This document shows positions 1 through 7,400 of a stretch of 8,727 nt of DNA, piece after piece. The notes under the pieces were generated by a model. That model saw only the letters and a program-made list of their open reading frames with translations, searched no databases and was not told the DNA's origin. Each line of letters begins with the position of its first letter. Within the stretch, counting starts at the first letter, position 1. This DNA is from an uncultured Prevotella sp. GTDB taxonomy: Bacteria > Bacteroidota > Bacteroidia > Bacteroidales > Bacteroidaceae. Location: contig ONMG01000091.1 of NCBI GenBank assembly GCA_900318855.1, positions 1-8,727 of the forward strand, given 5' to 3'. The position numbers were made by a program, and so were the translations under genes.

Positions 1-36
1 GAAAAAGAAAAAGGAGTTAGATTTCTCTAACTCCTT
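1..36 (-). terminator. Intrinsic terminator of the tRNA-Asn gene
   Basis: Bases 11-20 and 27-36 form a perfect 10-bp inverted repeat (AAGGAGTTAG / CTAACTCCTT) around a 6-base loop. Read on the minus strand, the stem is followed directly by a T-rich tract (complement of 1-10, broken only by one C before its last base). This is the stem plus U-tract layout of a factor-independent terminator. It begins 11 bases after the tRNA 3' end, so it most likely ends a single-gene tRNA transcript. In the plus direction the stem has no T tract, so I assign it to the minus strand only. Confidence 0.85.
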
Positions 37-47
37 GATTTTCAATG

Positions 48-121
48 CGCTTCAGGATGGGCTTGAACCAACGACCCCCTGATTAACAGTCAGGTGCTCT
101 AACCAACTGAGCTACTGAAGC
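48..121 (-). tRNA. tRNA-Asn (anticodon GTT)
   Basis: The minus strand folds into a full 74-nt cloverleaf. It has a perfect 7-bp acceptor stem GCTTCAG/CTGAAGC, a D stem GCTC/GAGC, an anticodon stem CCTGA/TCAGG with loop CTGTTAA, a 5-base variable loop, and a T arm with loop TTCAAGC. The anticodon GTT (complement of 85-87) reads AAC and AAU, so the charged amino acid is asparagine. The discriminator base (complement of 48) is G, as expected for Asn tRNAs. The 3' CCA is not encoded (GCA lies there) and must be added by CCA nucleotidyltransferase. One oddity is that the second pair of the T stem is T-T rather than Watson-Crick. The gene has its own promoter upstream (143-174) and terminator downstream (1-36), so it appears to be monocistronic. 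Confidence 0.96.
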
Positions 122-142
122 AGTGTTCCTAAATTGCGAGTG

Positions 143-174
143 CAAAAGTACGAAGGTTTTTTGAATCTGCCAAA
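143..174 (-). promoter_or_regulatory. Bacteroidota-type promoter for tRNA-Asn
   Basis: On the minus strand TTTG (complement of 171-174) is followed after exactly 20 bases by TACTTTTG (complement of 143-150). This matches the Bacteroides -33/-7 consensus TTTG...TAnnTTTG in sequence and spacing. The start of transcription would fall near 135-138, giving a 5' leader of roughly 15 bases before the mature tRNA end at 121. The box assignment is read directly from the sequence; the start site is inferred. Confidence 0.75.
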
Positions 175-245
175 TTTTTGGCGAATTAATTTGCTCTTGA
201 CATAGAAAAAAGTTGTCGGAGGGTCTTAATCTCACTAATAATGCC

Positions 246-253
246 TATATTTG
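246..253 (+). promoter_or_regulatory. Probable -7 box of the S41 protease gene
   Basis: TATATTTG fits TAnnTTTG exactly and lies 26 bases before the protease ATG at 280, which would give a leader of about 20 bases. No TTTG or TTG lies at the usual 19-21 base distance upstream, so the -33 element is poor. A TTGACA at 197-202 has no TATAAT partner and is probably coincidental. The promoter may be weak or need an activator. Confidence 0.5.
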
Positions 254-279
254 CAGCCTATTAAATAGAGATTGAAGAT

Positions 280-1941
280 ATGAGAAAACTGTTATGTGTG
301 CTCGCGTTGTCGGTGCTTCCCTTTGTAGGATGGGCCCAGGGTGACCACAATCTCCAGGTGGCAAAGAACCTCGAGATTTTTAATTCCATTTATAAGAACC
401 TTGACCTGATGTATGTCGATACGCTCAATGCCAATGAGGTAGTGGGGAATGGTATACGGGCTATGCTCGGCAGTCTCGATCCTTATACGGAGTACTATGA
501 TGAGGCCGATGTGAAAAAGTTGCGGACAATGCTTACAGGTACTTATACGGGTATAGGAGCACTCATCCGTTATAACTTTGCCCTGCAGCGTGTTGTGATT
601 GATGAGCCTTATGCCAACACTCCTGCTGCCGAGGCCGGACTGAAAAAAGGAGATATCATTCTTTCAATAGATGATTCTACGATGACGGATAAGAATAATG
701 ACTATGTGAGTTCTCATCTTAGAGGTGAGGCCGGTACAACTTTTCTTTTGAAGATAAAGCGACCTTCCACGGGAAAAATCCTGAAGATGAAGATAACACG
801 TAGAGCCATACAGATGCCTGCTGTGCCCTACTATGGAATGCGGCCAGGCAAGATAGGATACATCAATCTCTCGAAGTTCACCGAAGGTTGTGCCAAGCAA
901 GTGCGTAGGGCTCTGGTGGAACTGAAGAAGGATGGGGCTAAGGGACTGGTCCTTGACTTGAGGAACAATGGCGGCGGCTCTCTGGATGAGGCAATCAGCA
1001 TTGTCAATATGTTTGTGCCTAAGGGAATAACACTGGTGGAACAAAAAGGCAAGTTGAAGCGGGCTAACAATACTTACAAGTCGACTGTTGAGCCTGTCGA
1101 TTCCGTGCTTCCTCTCGTGGTGCTCGTTAACGGCAATACAGCCAGTGCCAGTGAAATTACCGGTGGGTGTATGCAGGATCTTGACCGTGGGGTGGTACTG
1201 GGTACACGTACTTACGGCAAGGGTCTTGTGCAGACTACGATGGAGTTGCCTTACAACACCCAAATGAAGCTCACCACAAGCTACTATTATATTCCGAGCG
1301 GACGATGCATTCAGGCTATTAAATACCGTCATTCTAATGGAGGCTCCTCTGAGCAGGTGGCCGATTCGCTGAAGCGCCTCTATCATACAGTGGGCGGACG
1401 TGAGGTGCGAGGCGGAGGCGGCATAAAACCCGATGTGGAGGTGGCTCCCGACTCGCTACCCAATATTGCTTTCTATATGTTCGGAGGAATGCCTGACAGT
1501 AGTGAGGTGGCTCTGAATTATGAGGTCAACTATATAGCCAAGCATCCTACGATTGCGCCTGCTGATGAGTTTGAGCTTACCGACAACGATTATGCCGACT
1601 TCAAGGCTCAGGTTCTTGGCAGTAAATTCAAGTACGACAGGATGAGCGACAAGTATCTTGATGATATTGAGAAGGTGGCCAAGTTCGAAGGCTACTATAA
1701 TGATGCCAAACCGGAGTTCGAGGCGCTGAAGAAGAAACTGCGCCACAACACGGCGAAGGATCTCGATTATAATAAGGATCTTATCAAACACATGCTTGAG
1801 GCTGACATTGTGGCCAATTATTATTATGAGGGAGGGGCCATCGCCAACAAACTGCGTTATGATAAGCAGATGAAACGTGCTGTAGAGATTCTTTCTTCAC
1901 CTGAGGAGTATAACCGCATACTGCATCCAAAGAAGAAATAA
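280..1941 (+). CDS. Secreted S41 family C-terminal processing peptidase (CTP-like)
   Basis: This 553-residue protein is a serine protease of MEROPS family S41, an enzyme class that trims or degrades envelope proteins from their C-termini. Residues 1-19 form a signal peptide (MRKLL then a hydrophobic core ending GWA, before QG), so it should act in the periplasm. The cysteine at residue 6 is not in a lipobox context. Domain order is an N-terminal helical segment (about 25-85), a PDZ domain (about 87-172, opening GTYTGIGALI and containing PAAEAGLKKGD), and the S41 catalytic core (about 180-385). The Ser-Lys dyad is visible: Ser289 in TASASEI, Lys314 and Gln318 in YGKGLVQ. Their spacing (25 and 4 residues) equals that of E. 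coli Prc and spinach D1 protease. The last 165 or so residues are charged and I cannot assign them to a domain. The start at 280 fits the signal peptide and the promoter-like box. The gene is divergent from tRNA-Asn and has no downstream partner. The substrate is unknown. The family call is firm; equivalence to Prc is not implied. Confidence 0.95.
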   Translation: MRKLLCVLALSVLPFVGWAQGDHNLQVAKNLEIFNSIYKNLDLMYVDTLNANEVVGNGIRAMLGSLDPYTEYYDEADVKKLRTMLTGTYTGIGALIRYNFALQRVVIDEPYANTPAAEAGLKKGDIILSIDDSTMTDKNNDYVSSHLRGEAGTTFLLKIKRPSTGKILKMKITRRAIQMPAVPYYGMRPGKIGYINLSKFTEGCAKQVRRALVELKKDGAKGLVLDLRNNGGGSLDEAISIVNMFVPKGITLVEQKGKLKRANNTYKSTVEPVDSVLPLVVLVNGNTASASEITGGCMQDLDRGVVLGTRTYGKGLVQTTMELPYNTQMKLTTSYYYIPSGRCIQAIKYRHSNGGSSEQVADSLKRLYHTVGGREVRGGGGIKPDVEVAPDSLPNIAFYMFGGMPDSSEVALNYEVNYIAKHPTIAPADEFELTDNDYADFKAQVLGSKFKYDRMSDKYLDDIEKVAKFEGYYNDAKPEFEALKKKLRHNTAKDLDYNKDLIKHMLEADIVANYYYEGGAIANKLRYDKQMKRAVEILSSPEEYNRILHPKKK

Positions 1942-1951
1942 CGGGACATAG

Positions 1952-2170
1952 GATATTTTCAGTGGCAAGTTGGCTCTCCACAAACTCGGGCACCGCTGAC
2001 AGTGCCGCCCTCATGTCGGCACGCGTCTGCGTGGTGGTGCGCCCGGTAATCTCCTCGAGTTCGGCTGGCGGCGAGAGGTGCTGAATGGAGAGCTGTACGT
2101 AAGCATGCTGACCCCATGGCCGAAACCGCTGGCGCCAGGGAGCGTGGAGGCTGAGTAGAAGAGAGAAGCT
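1952..2170 (-). pseudogene. Relic of a Bacteroidetes HU-like DNA-binding protein gene
   Basis: Translated from the minus strand, this open stretch ends in a segment containing LEEITGRTTTQTRADMRAAL and then SAVPEFVESQLATENI. Residue spacing and pattern match, from memory, the first half of the Bacteroidetes HU-related (TIGR01201-like) DNA-binding proteins. These show Y-x13-L, then a T/S-rich turn, D, then A-x-L-x-A, and finish with a GNI-type strand entry. The matching part covers about 50 residues. No start codon lies between the upstream in-frame stop (2171-2173) and the conserved part. The match ends at 1952, where the second half (the beta arm and DNA-binding region) should begin. Instead the frame runs into the antisense of the protease 3' end. 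Both ends are therefore lost and I call it a remnant. Intact relatives are chromosomal architectural or phage-associated proteins; no function is expected here. Confidence 0.55.
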
Positions 2171-2541
2171 TTAGAAACCTCAAAAACTGCACTCCAGGCT
2201 TCGTCGAAGCGTTTCCCAAATTATTCAAAGAAATTTGCAATTGATTGATGTGTAAAGAGAAAGGTGAGGGAAGATAGGTCTCACTGGAAAATGCCCTGTG
2301 ACTCAAAATAAAAGCCTTTGGCCAGCACAGCTTAAATCGACATATACGTTAAGCGGAACCTCCGTCATCCAAGGGTGATACGATTCTCCTGGACTCTTGG
2401 TAGGCAGATTCGGTGAGGCGTGTGCTGGGCCTCATGGTGATCATCTGTTGGGATTGCATGCCATCTTGCAAACAGCCTTGTGGCTCAGATATGTTTCCTT
2501 GCCCGTTTGCTCGCGCAGCTTCTTTACTAAGAAGCAGCTGG

Positions 2542-2574
2542 TATCGATGAGGGCAAACTGAAAAATATCGATGA
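2542..2574. repeat. 9-bp direct repeat upstream of the rimP promoter
   Basis: TATCGATGA occurs at 2542-2550 and again at 2566-2574, 24 bases apart start to start. The second copy ends 14 bases before the TTTG (-33) box of the rimP promoter. The core ATCGAT is palindromic, so each copy could be a half-site or a full site for a DNA-binding protein. The position suits an activator or repressor site, but two copies of a 9-mer in AT-rich intergenic DNA could also be chance or a remnant of the decayed gene here. No regulator is identified. Confidence 0.3.
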
Positions 2575-2588
2575 AATATCCCGAAATC

Positions 2589-2620
2589 TTTGCGTAAGTG
2601 AGGAATTATTAGTAACTTTG
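2589..2620 (+). promoter_or_regulatory. Promoter of the rimP-nusA-infB operon
   Basis: TTTG at 2589-2592 is followed after exactly 20 bases by TAACTTTG at 2613-2620. This is a full match to the Bacteroidota -33/-7 consensus with the same spacing as the tRNA-Asn promoter in this window. Transcription should start near 2625-2628, giving a leader of about 62 bases before the rimP ATG at 2689. It is the only strong promoter match I find between the protease and sufB, so it probably drives rimP, nusA and infB together. Confidence 0.8.
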
Positions 2621-2631
2621 CATCGTTCAGT

Positions 2632-2663
2632 GGAATGAGGGGCTCCCGAGGGCTCCTCATTTT
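2632..2663 (+). promoter_or_regulatory. Terminator-like hairpin in the rimP leader
   Basis: Bases 2635-2645 (ATGAGGGGCTC) pair with 2650-2660 (GGGCTCCTCAT) to give an 11-bp stem with two G-U pairs and a CCGA tetraloop. The stem can be extended by 2632-2634 pairing with 2661-2663. A short T run (2660-2663) follows, so the element resembles an intrinsic terminator, though the run is short. It lies only a few bases after the predicted transcription start and before rimP. It could act as an attenuator, as a 5' stability hairpin, or as a terminator for transcripts arriving from upstream. An ATG at 2635 in frame with rimP lies in the left arm, but the peptide it would add is not conserved RimP sequence. 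Confidence 0.6.
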
Positions 2664-2688
2664 CGTTATAATAACCATTATATCATTT

Positions 2689-3165
2689 ATGATTGAAAGT
2701 AGCGTCGTTAGAAAGTATGCAGAGCAGTGGCTGCAGGAAAACAAGGACAAGGATTACTTCCTCGTCGACGTGCAGGTGAGTCCCGACGACAAAATAGTCG
2801 TGGAGATTGACCATGCCGACGGCGTGTGGATAAACGACTGCGAGGAGCTTAGCCGCTTCATTGAGTCGCATCTGAACAGAGATGATGAGGATTATGAGCT
2901 TGAAGTGGGCTCGGCCGGACTTGGGCAGCCTTTCAAAGTGCCCCAGCAATATGTCAATAATATTGGCAACGAGGTGGAAGTGCTTGATGCCGACGGGCAG
3001 AAAGTAAAAGGTGTGCTGAAGTCGGTTGATGGCTCCCGTTTTACGGTCACTGTGAACGAGAAAGTTCAGGTCGAGGGCAAGAAACGTCCGCAGCGCATGG
3101 ATGTTGACCACACTTACAGCATGGACAGCGTGAAATATACAAAATACTATATAAGCTTCAAATAA
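2689..3165 (+). CDS. rimP: Ribosome maturation factor RimP
   Basis: RimP binds the small ribosomal subunit and is needed for 30S assembly and maturation. The product is 158 residues, the usual size for Bacteroidales RimP. The N-terminal alpha/beta domain (about 1-80) carries the conserved stretch around DHADGVWINDCEELSRFIES and ends in YELEVGSAGLGQPFK, equivalent to the LEVSSPG-type motif of the family. The C-terminal SH3-like domain (about 84-158) ends in the typical YTKYYISFK. I chose the ATG at 2689 rather than the in-frame ATG at 2635. The 18 residues the longer form would add are hydrophobic, unlike RimP, and are encoded by the leader hairpin. No Shine-Dalgarno is visible before 2689, as is common in this phylum. 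An AT-rich weak inverted repeat (2667-2672 with 2677-2682) lies just upstream. The gene is first in the operon, 2 bases before nusA. Confidence 0.95.
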   Translation: MIESSVVRKYAEQWLQENKDKDYFLVDVQVSPDDKIVVEIDHADGVWINDCEELSRFIESHLNRDDEDYELEVGSAGLGQPFKVPQQYVNNIGNEVEVLDADGQKVKGVLKSVDGSRFTVTVNEKVQVEGKKRPQRMDVDHTYSMDSVKYTKYYISFK

Positions 3166-3167
3166 CT

Positions 3168-4427
3168 ATGGCAAAGAAGAAAGAAGAGACCGTCAGTATG
3201 ATTGATAGTTTCCGTGAATTCAAGGAGACAAAGAATATCGACCGTACTACCCTTGTGAGCGTTCTGGAGGAGAGCTTCCGCAACGTGCTGGCCAAGATCT
3301 TTGGCAGCGACGAGAACTTCGACGTGATTGTGAATCCCGATAAGGGTGATTTTGAAATCTATCGCAACCGTACTGTTGTAGCTGATGGTGAGGTGCAGGA
3401 TGAGAATAAGGAGATATCGCTCACTGAAGCACGAAAGATAGAGTCGGACTATGAGGTGGGTGAAGAGGTGTCGGAGCCAGTGAACTTTGCTAAATTCGGA
3501 CGCCGCGCCATACTGAATCTGCGTCAGACCTTAGCCTCGAAGATTCTCGAGCTTGAGCACGACTCATTATATAATAAGTACAAGGATCGTGTGGGCCAGG
3601 TTATTTCTGCCGAGGTCTATCAAGTGTGGAAGCGCGAGGTTCTGCTTGTCGATGACGAGAACAATGAGCTGATATTGCCCAAGAGCGAGCAGATACCTGC
3701 CGACCAGTACCGTAAAGGCGAGACGGTGAGAGCTGTCATCCTGCGTGTGGACAATGAGAACAATAATCCGAAGATTATCCTCTCGCGCACCAGCCCTACT
3801 TTCCTTGAGCGTCTTCTTGAGGCCGAGGTGCCTGAGATTGCCGATGGACTCATCAGCATCAAGCGCGTGGCCCGTATGCCGGGTGAGCGTGCTAAGGTGG
3901 CCGTGGAAAGTTATGACGACCGCATCGACCCTGTAGGCGCCTGCGTCGGCGTGAAGGGAAGCCGTGTCCATGGCATCGTGCGTGAGCTCTGTGGCGAAAA
4001 TATTGACGTCATCAATTATACTGCCAATATCAAGCTGTTCATTCAGCGCGCTCTGAGCCCAGCCAAGGTGAGCAGCATCAATATTGACGAAGAGAATCAT
4101 AAGGCCGAAGTCTATCTCCAGCCCGAGGAGGTGAGCCTTGCCATCGGTCGAGGCGGTATGAACATTAAGTTGGCTTCCATGCTTACGGAATACACCATTG
4201 ATGTCTATCGTCAAGTGCCGGAAAATGAAGCCGACGAGGATATCTATCTCGATGAGTTCGCTGATGAAATCGACCAGTGGGTTATCGACGCCATCAAGGG
4301 AATCGGTCTTGAGACTGCCAAACAGGTGCTCAATGCTCCCCGTGAGATGCTGATAGAGAAAGCAGACCTCGAGGAGGAGACTGTGGACAATGTGCTCAGA
4401 GTACTTAGGGCAGAGTTCGAAAAGTAA
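3168..4427 (+). CDS. nusA: Transcription termination/antitermination factor NusA
   Basis: NusA binds RNA polymerase and nascent RNA, promotes pausing and intrinsic termination, and takes part in antitermination on rRNA operons. The 419-residue protein shows the expected order: an N-terminal polymerase-binding domain (about 1-125, with the typical SVLEESFRNVLAK helix), an S1 domain (about 140-207), KH1 with GVKGSR at 261-266, and KH2 with GRGG at 327-330. The C-terminus has a single helix-hairpin-helix-like segment (about 369-419, IKGIGLETAKQVL). It lacks the two acidic repeats of the 495-residue E. coli protein, and about 420 residues is normal for Bacteroidetes. The start lies 2 bases after the rimP stop, so translational coupling is likely. 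The leader hairpin of this operon is a plausible target for NusA's own activity, by analogy with the autoregulated E. coli operon, but that is inference. Confidence 0.97.
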   Translation: MAKKKEETVSMIDSFREFKETKNIDRTTLVSVLEESFRNVLAKIFGSDENFDVIVNPDKGDFEIYRNRTVVADGEVQDENKEISLTEARKIESDYEVGEEVSEPVNFAKFGRRAILNLRQTLASKILELEHDSLYNKYKDRVGQVISAEVYQVWKREVLLVDDENNELILPKSEQIPADQYRKGETVRAVILRVDNENNNPKIILSRTSPTFLERLLEAEVPEIADGLISIKRVARMPGERAKVAVESYDDRIDPVGACVGVKGSRVHGIVRELCGENIDVINYTANIKLFIQRALSPAKVSSINIDEENHKAEVYLQPEEVSLAIGRGGMNIKLASMLTEYTIDVYRQVPENEADEDIYLDEFADEIDQWVIDAIKGIGLETAKQVLNAPREMLIEKADLEEETVDNVLRVLRAEFEK

Positions 4428-4467
4428 GAAACCATCAAATCATCCAATATCCTAAAAGGAAACATTA

Positions 4468-7400
4468 ATGAGCATCAGATTAAACAAAGCATTACGTGAA
4501 TTGAACATAGGACTCCAAACGGCAGTGGATTTCCTGCAGAAGAAGAGCGAACTGGGCGAAGTGAAGGCTGAACCGAGCTTCAAGATTAACGACGCCCAGT
4601 ACGAAGCGCTTGCCAAGCAGTTCCGCAAGGATGCGGAGGTGAAGGGCGAGGCCGAGAAGCTCTTCCCCAAAAAACAAAAGAAGCGTGAACCTGAGCCTAA
4701 GCCAAAAGATAACCGCGGTGAAAGCTTGCTGCGGTCGTCTATCCAGCGCTATACGCCGCTGGGCAAGATAGACCTTGACAATGTTGGTAAGCCTCAGGTG
4801 CAGAAGTCTGCTGCTCCTCAGGAAAAGGAATCTCCTAAGCCGGTGACAGCTGCCGTAGAACAGGCTGTGGAGAAAGTGAAAACGGAACATCAGAAAGTCG
4901 CCAAACCGGAGGCTCCTAAGGCAGAGGCCGCCAAGCCGAAAGAGCCTCAGCCAGAGCCCAAGGTGGAGCCTCTGGCATCGAAGCCGGCTCAGCCTGAGCC
5001 TAAGCCCGAACCGAAGGCCGCGCCTATATCCGCGCCTGCACCGGCTCCCCGTAAGGAGGAGGTGAAGCCTGAGCCCGAAGTGAAAAAGACGCTTCAGTCC
5101 GAGCCTGCTCCGGTGCAGCCCCAGAAGCCTACGTCGCAGCCAGAGCCTAAGGTTGCGGAACGGCCGGCAGAGCAACAGAAGGATGCTGTCCCCGCAAAGA
5201 CTGAGTCGCATGAGACTCCTGCCAAGAGCCAGTCGGAGGGACCTCACCTCTATCAGTCCAATAGCGAGAAGAAGATGTTGGAAGCCGCCAAGGTGAATGT
5301 TATTGGCAAGATTGACCTGGATGCACTCAACCAAAGCACGCGCCCCAAGAAGAAGTCGAAGGAGGAGCGTCGGAAGGAACGCGAGGAGAAAGGTGCCAAC
5401 AAGGGCGAGAAGAAGAAGCGCGTGAGAATTAACAAGGAGCGCGTGGATATCAATGCCGCTGTTAACAGCCAGCAGGGAGGCAACAACAATAATAACGGAC
5501 AGCAGCAGGGACGCGGCAATTCTAAGAAGAAGAAAAACCGCAACCGCAATCAGCGTCAGCTCGAGGTCAACGAGGAGGACGTGGCACGCCAGGTAAAAGA
5601 GACACTGGCTCGCCTCACCTCGAAGCAGAGCTTCAATAAGAAGGGTGCTAAGTACCGCAAGGAGAAGCGTGAGGCTGTTCAGGAAAAACTCAATGAGGAG
5701 GCTCAGGCCGAAAGAAAGGAAAGCAAGGTGCTCAAGCTCACGGAGTTTGTCACTGTGAGCGAACTGGCCACAATGATGAATGTCAGCGTGACGCAGGTCA
5801 TCTCTACGCTGATGAGCATTGGCGTGATGGCATCGATAAACCAGCGACTCGATGCTGAGACCATCAACATGGTAGCCGAGGAATTCGGTTTCAAGACTGA
5901 ATATGTGAGTGCTGAAGTGCAGGAGGCTGTCAGTGAGGAAGCCGATGATGAGAACGATCTCGTGCCTCGTGCGCCGATTGTGACTGTCATGGGCCATGTG
6001 GACCATGGTAAGACCTCGTTGCTTGACTACATCCGCAAGACAAATGTCATTGCTGGTGAAGCTGGCGGAATTACACAACATATTGGTGCATACAACGTGA
6101 AGCTGGAAGACGGCCGCCATATCACCTTCCTTGATACTCCTGGTCACGAGGCTTTCACTGCTATGCGAGCCCGCGGAGCCCAGGTCACTGATATTGCCAT
6201 CATCATCATTGCTGCCGACGACTCGGTGATGCCCACTACGCGTGAGGCTATTGCCCATTGCCAGGCAGCTGGTGTGCCCATGGTGTTTGCCATCAATAAG
6301 GTGGATAAGCCCGGCGCTAACCCTGATAAGATACGTGAGGATCTTGCCAATATGAACCTGCTTGTTGAAGAATGGGGAGGTAAGTATCAGTGTCAGGAAA
6401 TCAGTGCTAAGAAAGGTCAGGGCGTCAAGGAACTTCTTGAAAAAGTGCTCATTGAGGCTGAGATGCTCGACCTCAAGGCCAATCCGAACCGCAAGGCTAC
6501 AGGAACTATCATCGAGTCCTCACTCGATAAGGGTCGTGGCTATGTGAGTACGGTGCTGGTCAGCAATGGTACACTGCATGTGGGCGATATAGTCATTGCG
6601 GGTACGAGCTTTGGTCGTATCAAGGCTATGTTCAATGAACGTAACCAGAGAATAGATAATGTGAAGCCCGCAGAACCAGCCATCATACTGGGTCTGAACG
6701 GAGCCCCCACGGCTGGCGACAAGTTCCATGTGCTCGACACCGAGCAGGAGGCTAGAGACATTGCCAACAAGCGTTTGCAGCTGCAGCGTGAGCAGAGCCT
6801 GCGCACGCAGAAGCGCCTTACGCTCAGCGACATCTCTCACCGTATTGCCCTGGGTTCCTTCAAGGAGCTCAATATCATCGTCAAGGGCGATACCGACGGC
6901 TCAATAGAGGCTCTGAGCGACTCGTTCATCAAACTCTCCACGGAGAAGGTTAAGGTGAACGTCATCTACAAAGCTGTCGGACAGATTAGTGAAAGCGATG
7001 TCACACTTGCCGATGCCAGCGACGCCATCATCGTGGGTTTCCAGGTGCGTCCTTCGGGGGCCGCAAGAAAGCAGGCTGAGTCGGAAGGCGTTGAAATCAA
7101 CACCTATTCGGTCATCTATGATGCTATCGACGATGTCAAGGCCGCTATGGAAGGCATGCTTGATAAGATCAAGAAGGAAGTAGTCACCGGACAGGTGGAA
7201 GTGAAGCAGGTGTATAAGATATCTAAGGTGGGCACCGTGGCCGGAGGTCTCGTCACCGAGGGCAAGGTGCATGCTAAGGACAAGGCGCATGTGGTGCGCG
7301 ATGGCATTGTCGTCCATACTGCTCCGATTAATGCCCTCAAGCGTTACAAGGATGATGTTAAGGAGGTGCCCACAGGTCTTGACTGCGGTATCAGCCTCGT

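Larger units (their letters stand above)
1942..2588. other. Long intergenic stretch, mostly decayed sequence
   Basis: No intact gene with a credible start is seen on either strand in these 647 bases. The left part holds the HU-like relic (1952-2170). Bases 2171-2440 show nothing beyond short chance palindromes, such as the one at 2198-2210 (GCTTCG-T-CGAAGC). Bases 2444-2605 on the minus strand are an open, coding-looking stretch of 54 codons without a start (see findings). A 7-bp perfect hairpin, GCTTCTT-tact-AAGAAGC, lies at 2518-2535 with no T tract on either side. No terminator is obvious after the protease stop. In this compact neighbourhood the stretch looks like a graveyard left by deletion and mutation. 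Confidence 0.6.

Noticed and set aside
48..130. tRNA-Asn as an integration (att) site with an adjacent island
   Set aside because: tRNA genes are common targets, but I see no integrase gene and no repeated copy of the tRNA 3' end elsewhere in the window.
197..202. TTGACA as a sigma-70 -35 box
   Set aside because: No TATAAT-like sequence lies 16-18 bases downstream, and the other promoters in this window are of the Bacteroidota -33/-7 type.
664..1386. 240-codon minus-strand open frame inside the protease gene
   Set aside because: The plus strand carries conserved PDZ and S41 catalytic motifs across the same bases. The antisense product is His/Leu-rich and resembles nothing.
2002..2022. GTGCCG...CGGCAC inverted repeat as a terminator after the protease gene
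   Set aside because: The arms are only 6 bp with a 9-base loop, no T tract follows, and it falls inside the HU-like coding relic.
2129..2138. CTGGCGCCAG palindrome as an operator or insertion site
   Set aside because: A single 10-bp palindrome inside the decayed HU-like frame with no repeat partner or duplication nearby is best taken as chance.
2635..2688. Upstream in-frame ATG giving an 18-residue longer RimP
   Set aside because: It would start inside the leader hairpin, only about 10 bases after the predicted transcription start, and add hydrophobic residues not typical of RimP. The ATG at 2689 gives the normal family N-terminus.
3567..4214. 215-codon minus-strand open frame inside nusA
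   Set aside because: Shadow of the NusA S1 and KH coding sequence with no independent support.
4492..6258. 588-codon open frame on the minus strand inside infB
   Set aside because: It is the antisense of the Pro/Glu/Lys-rich, stop-poor linker and G domain of IF-2. The product is an implausible Leu/Arg/His-rich repeat with no recognisable domain, while the plus strand encodes an unmistakable IF-2.
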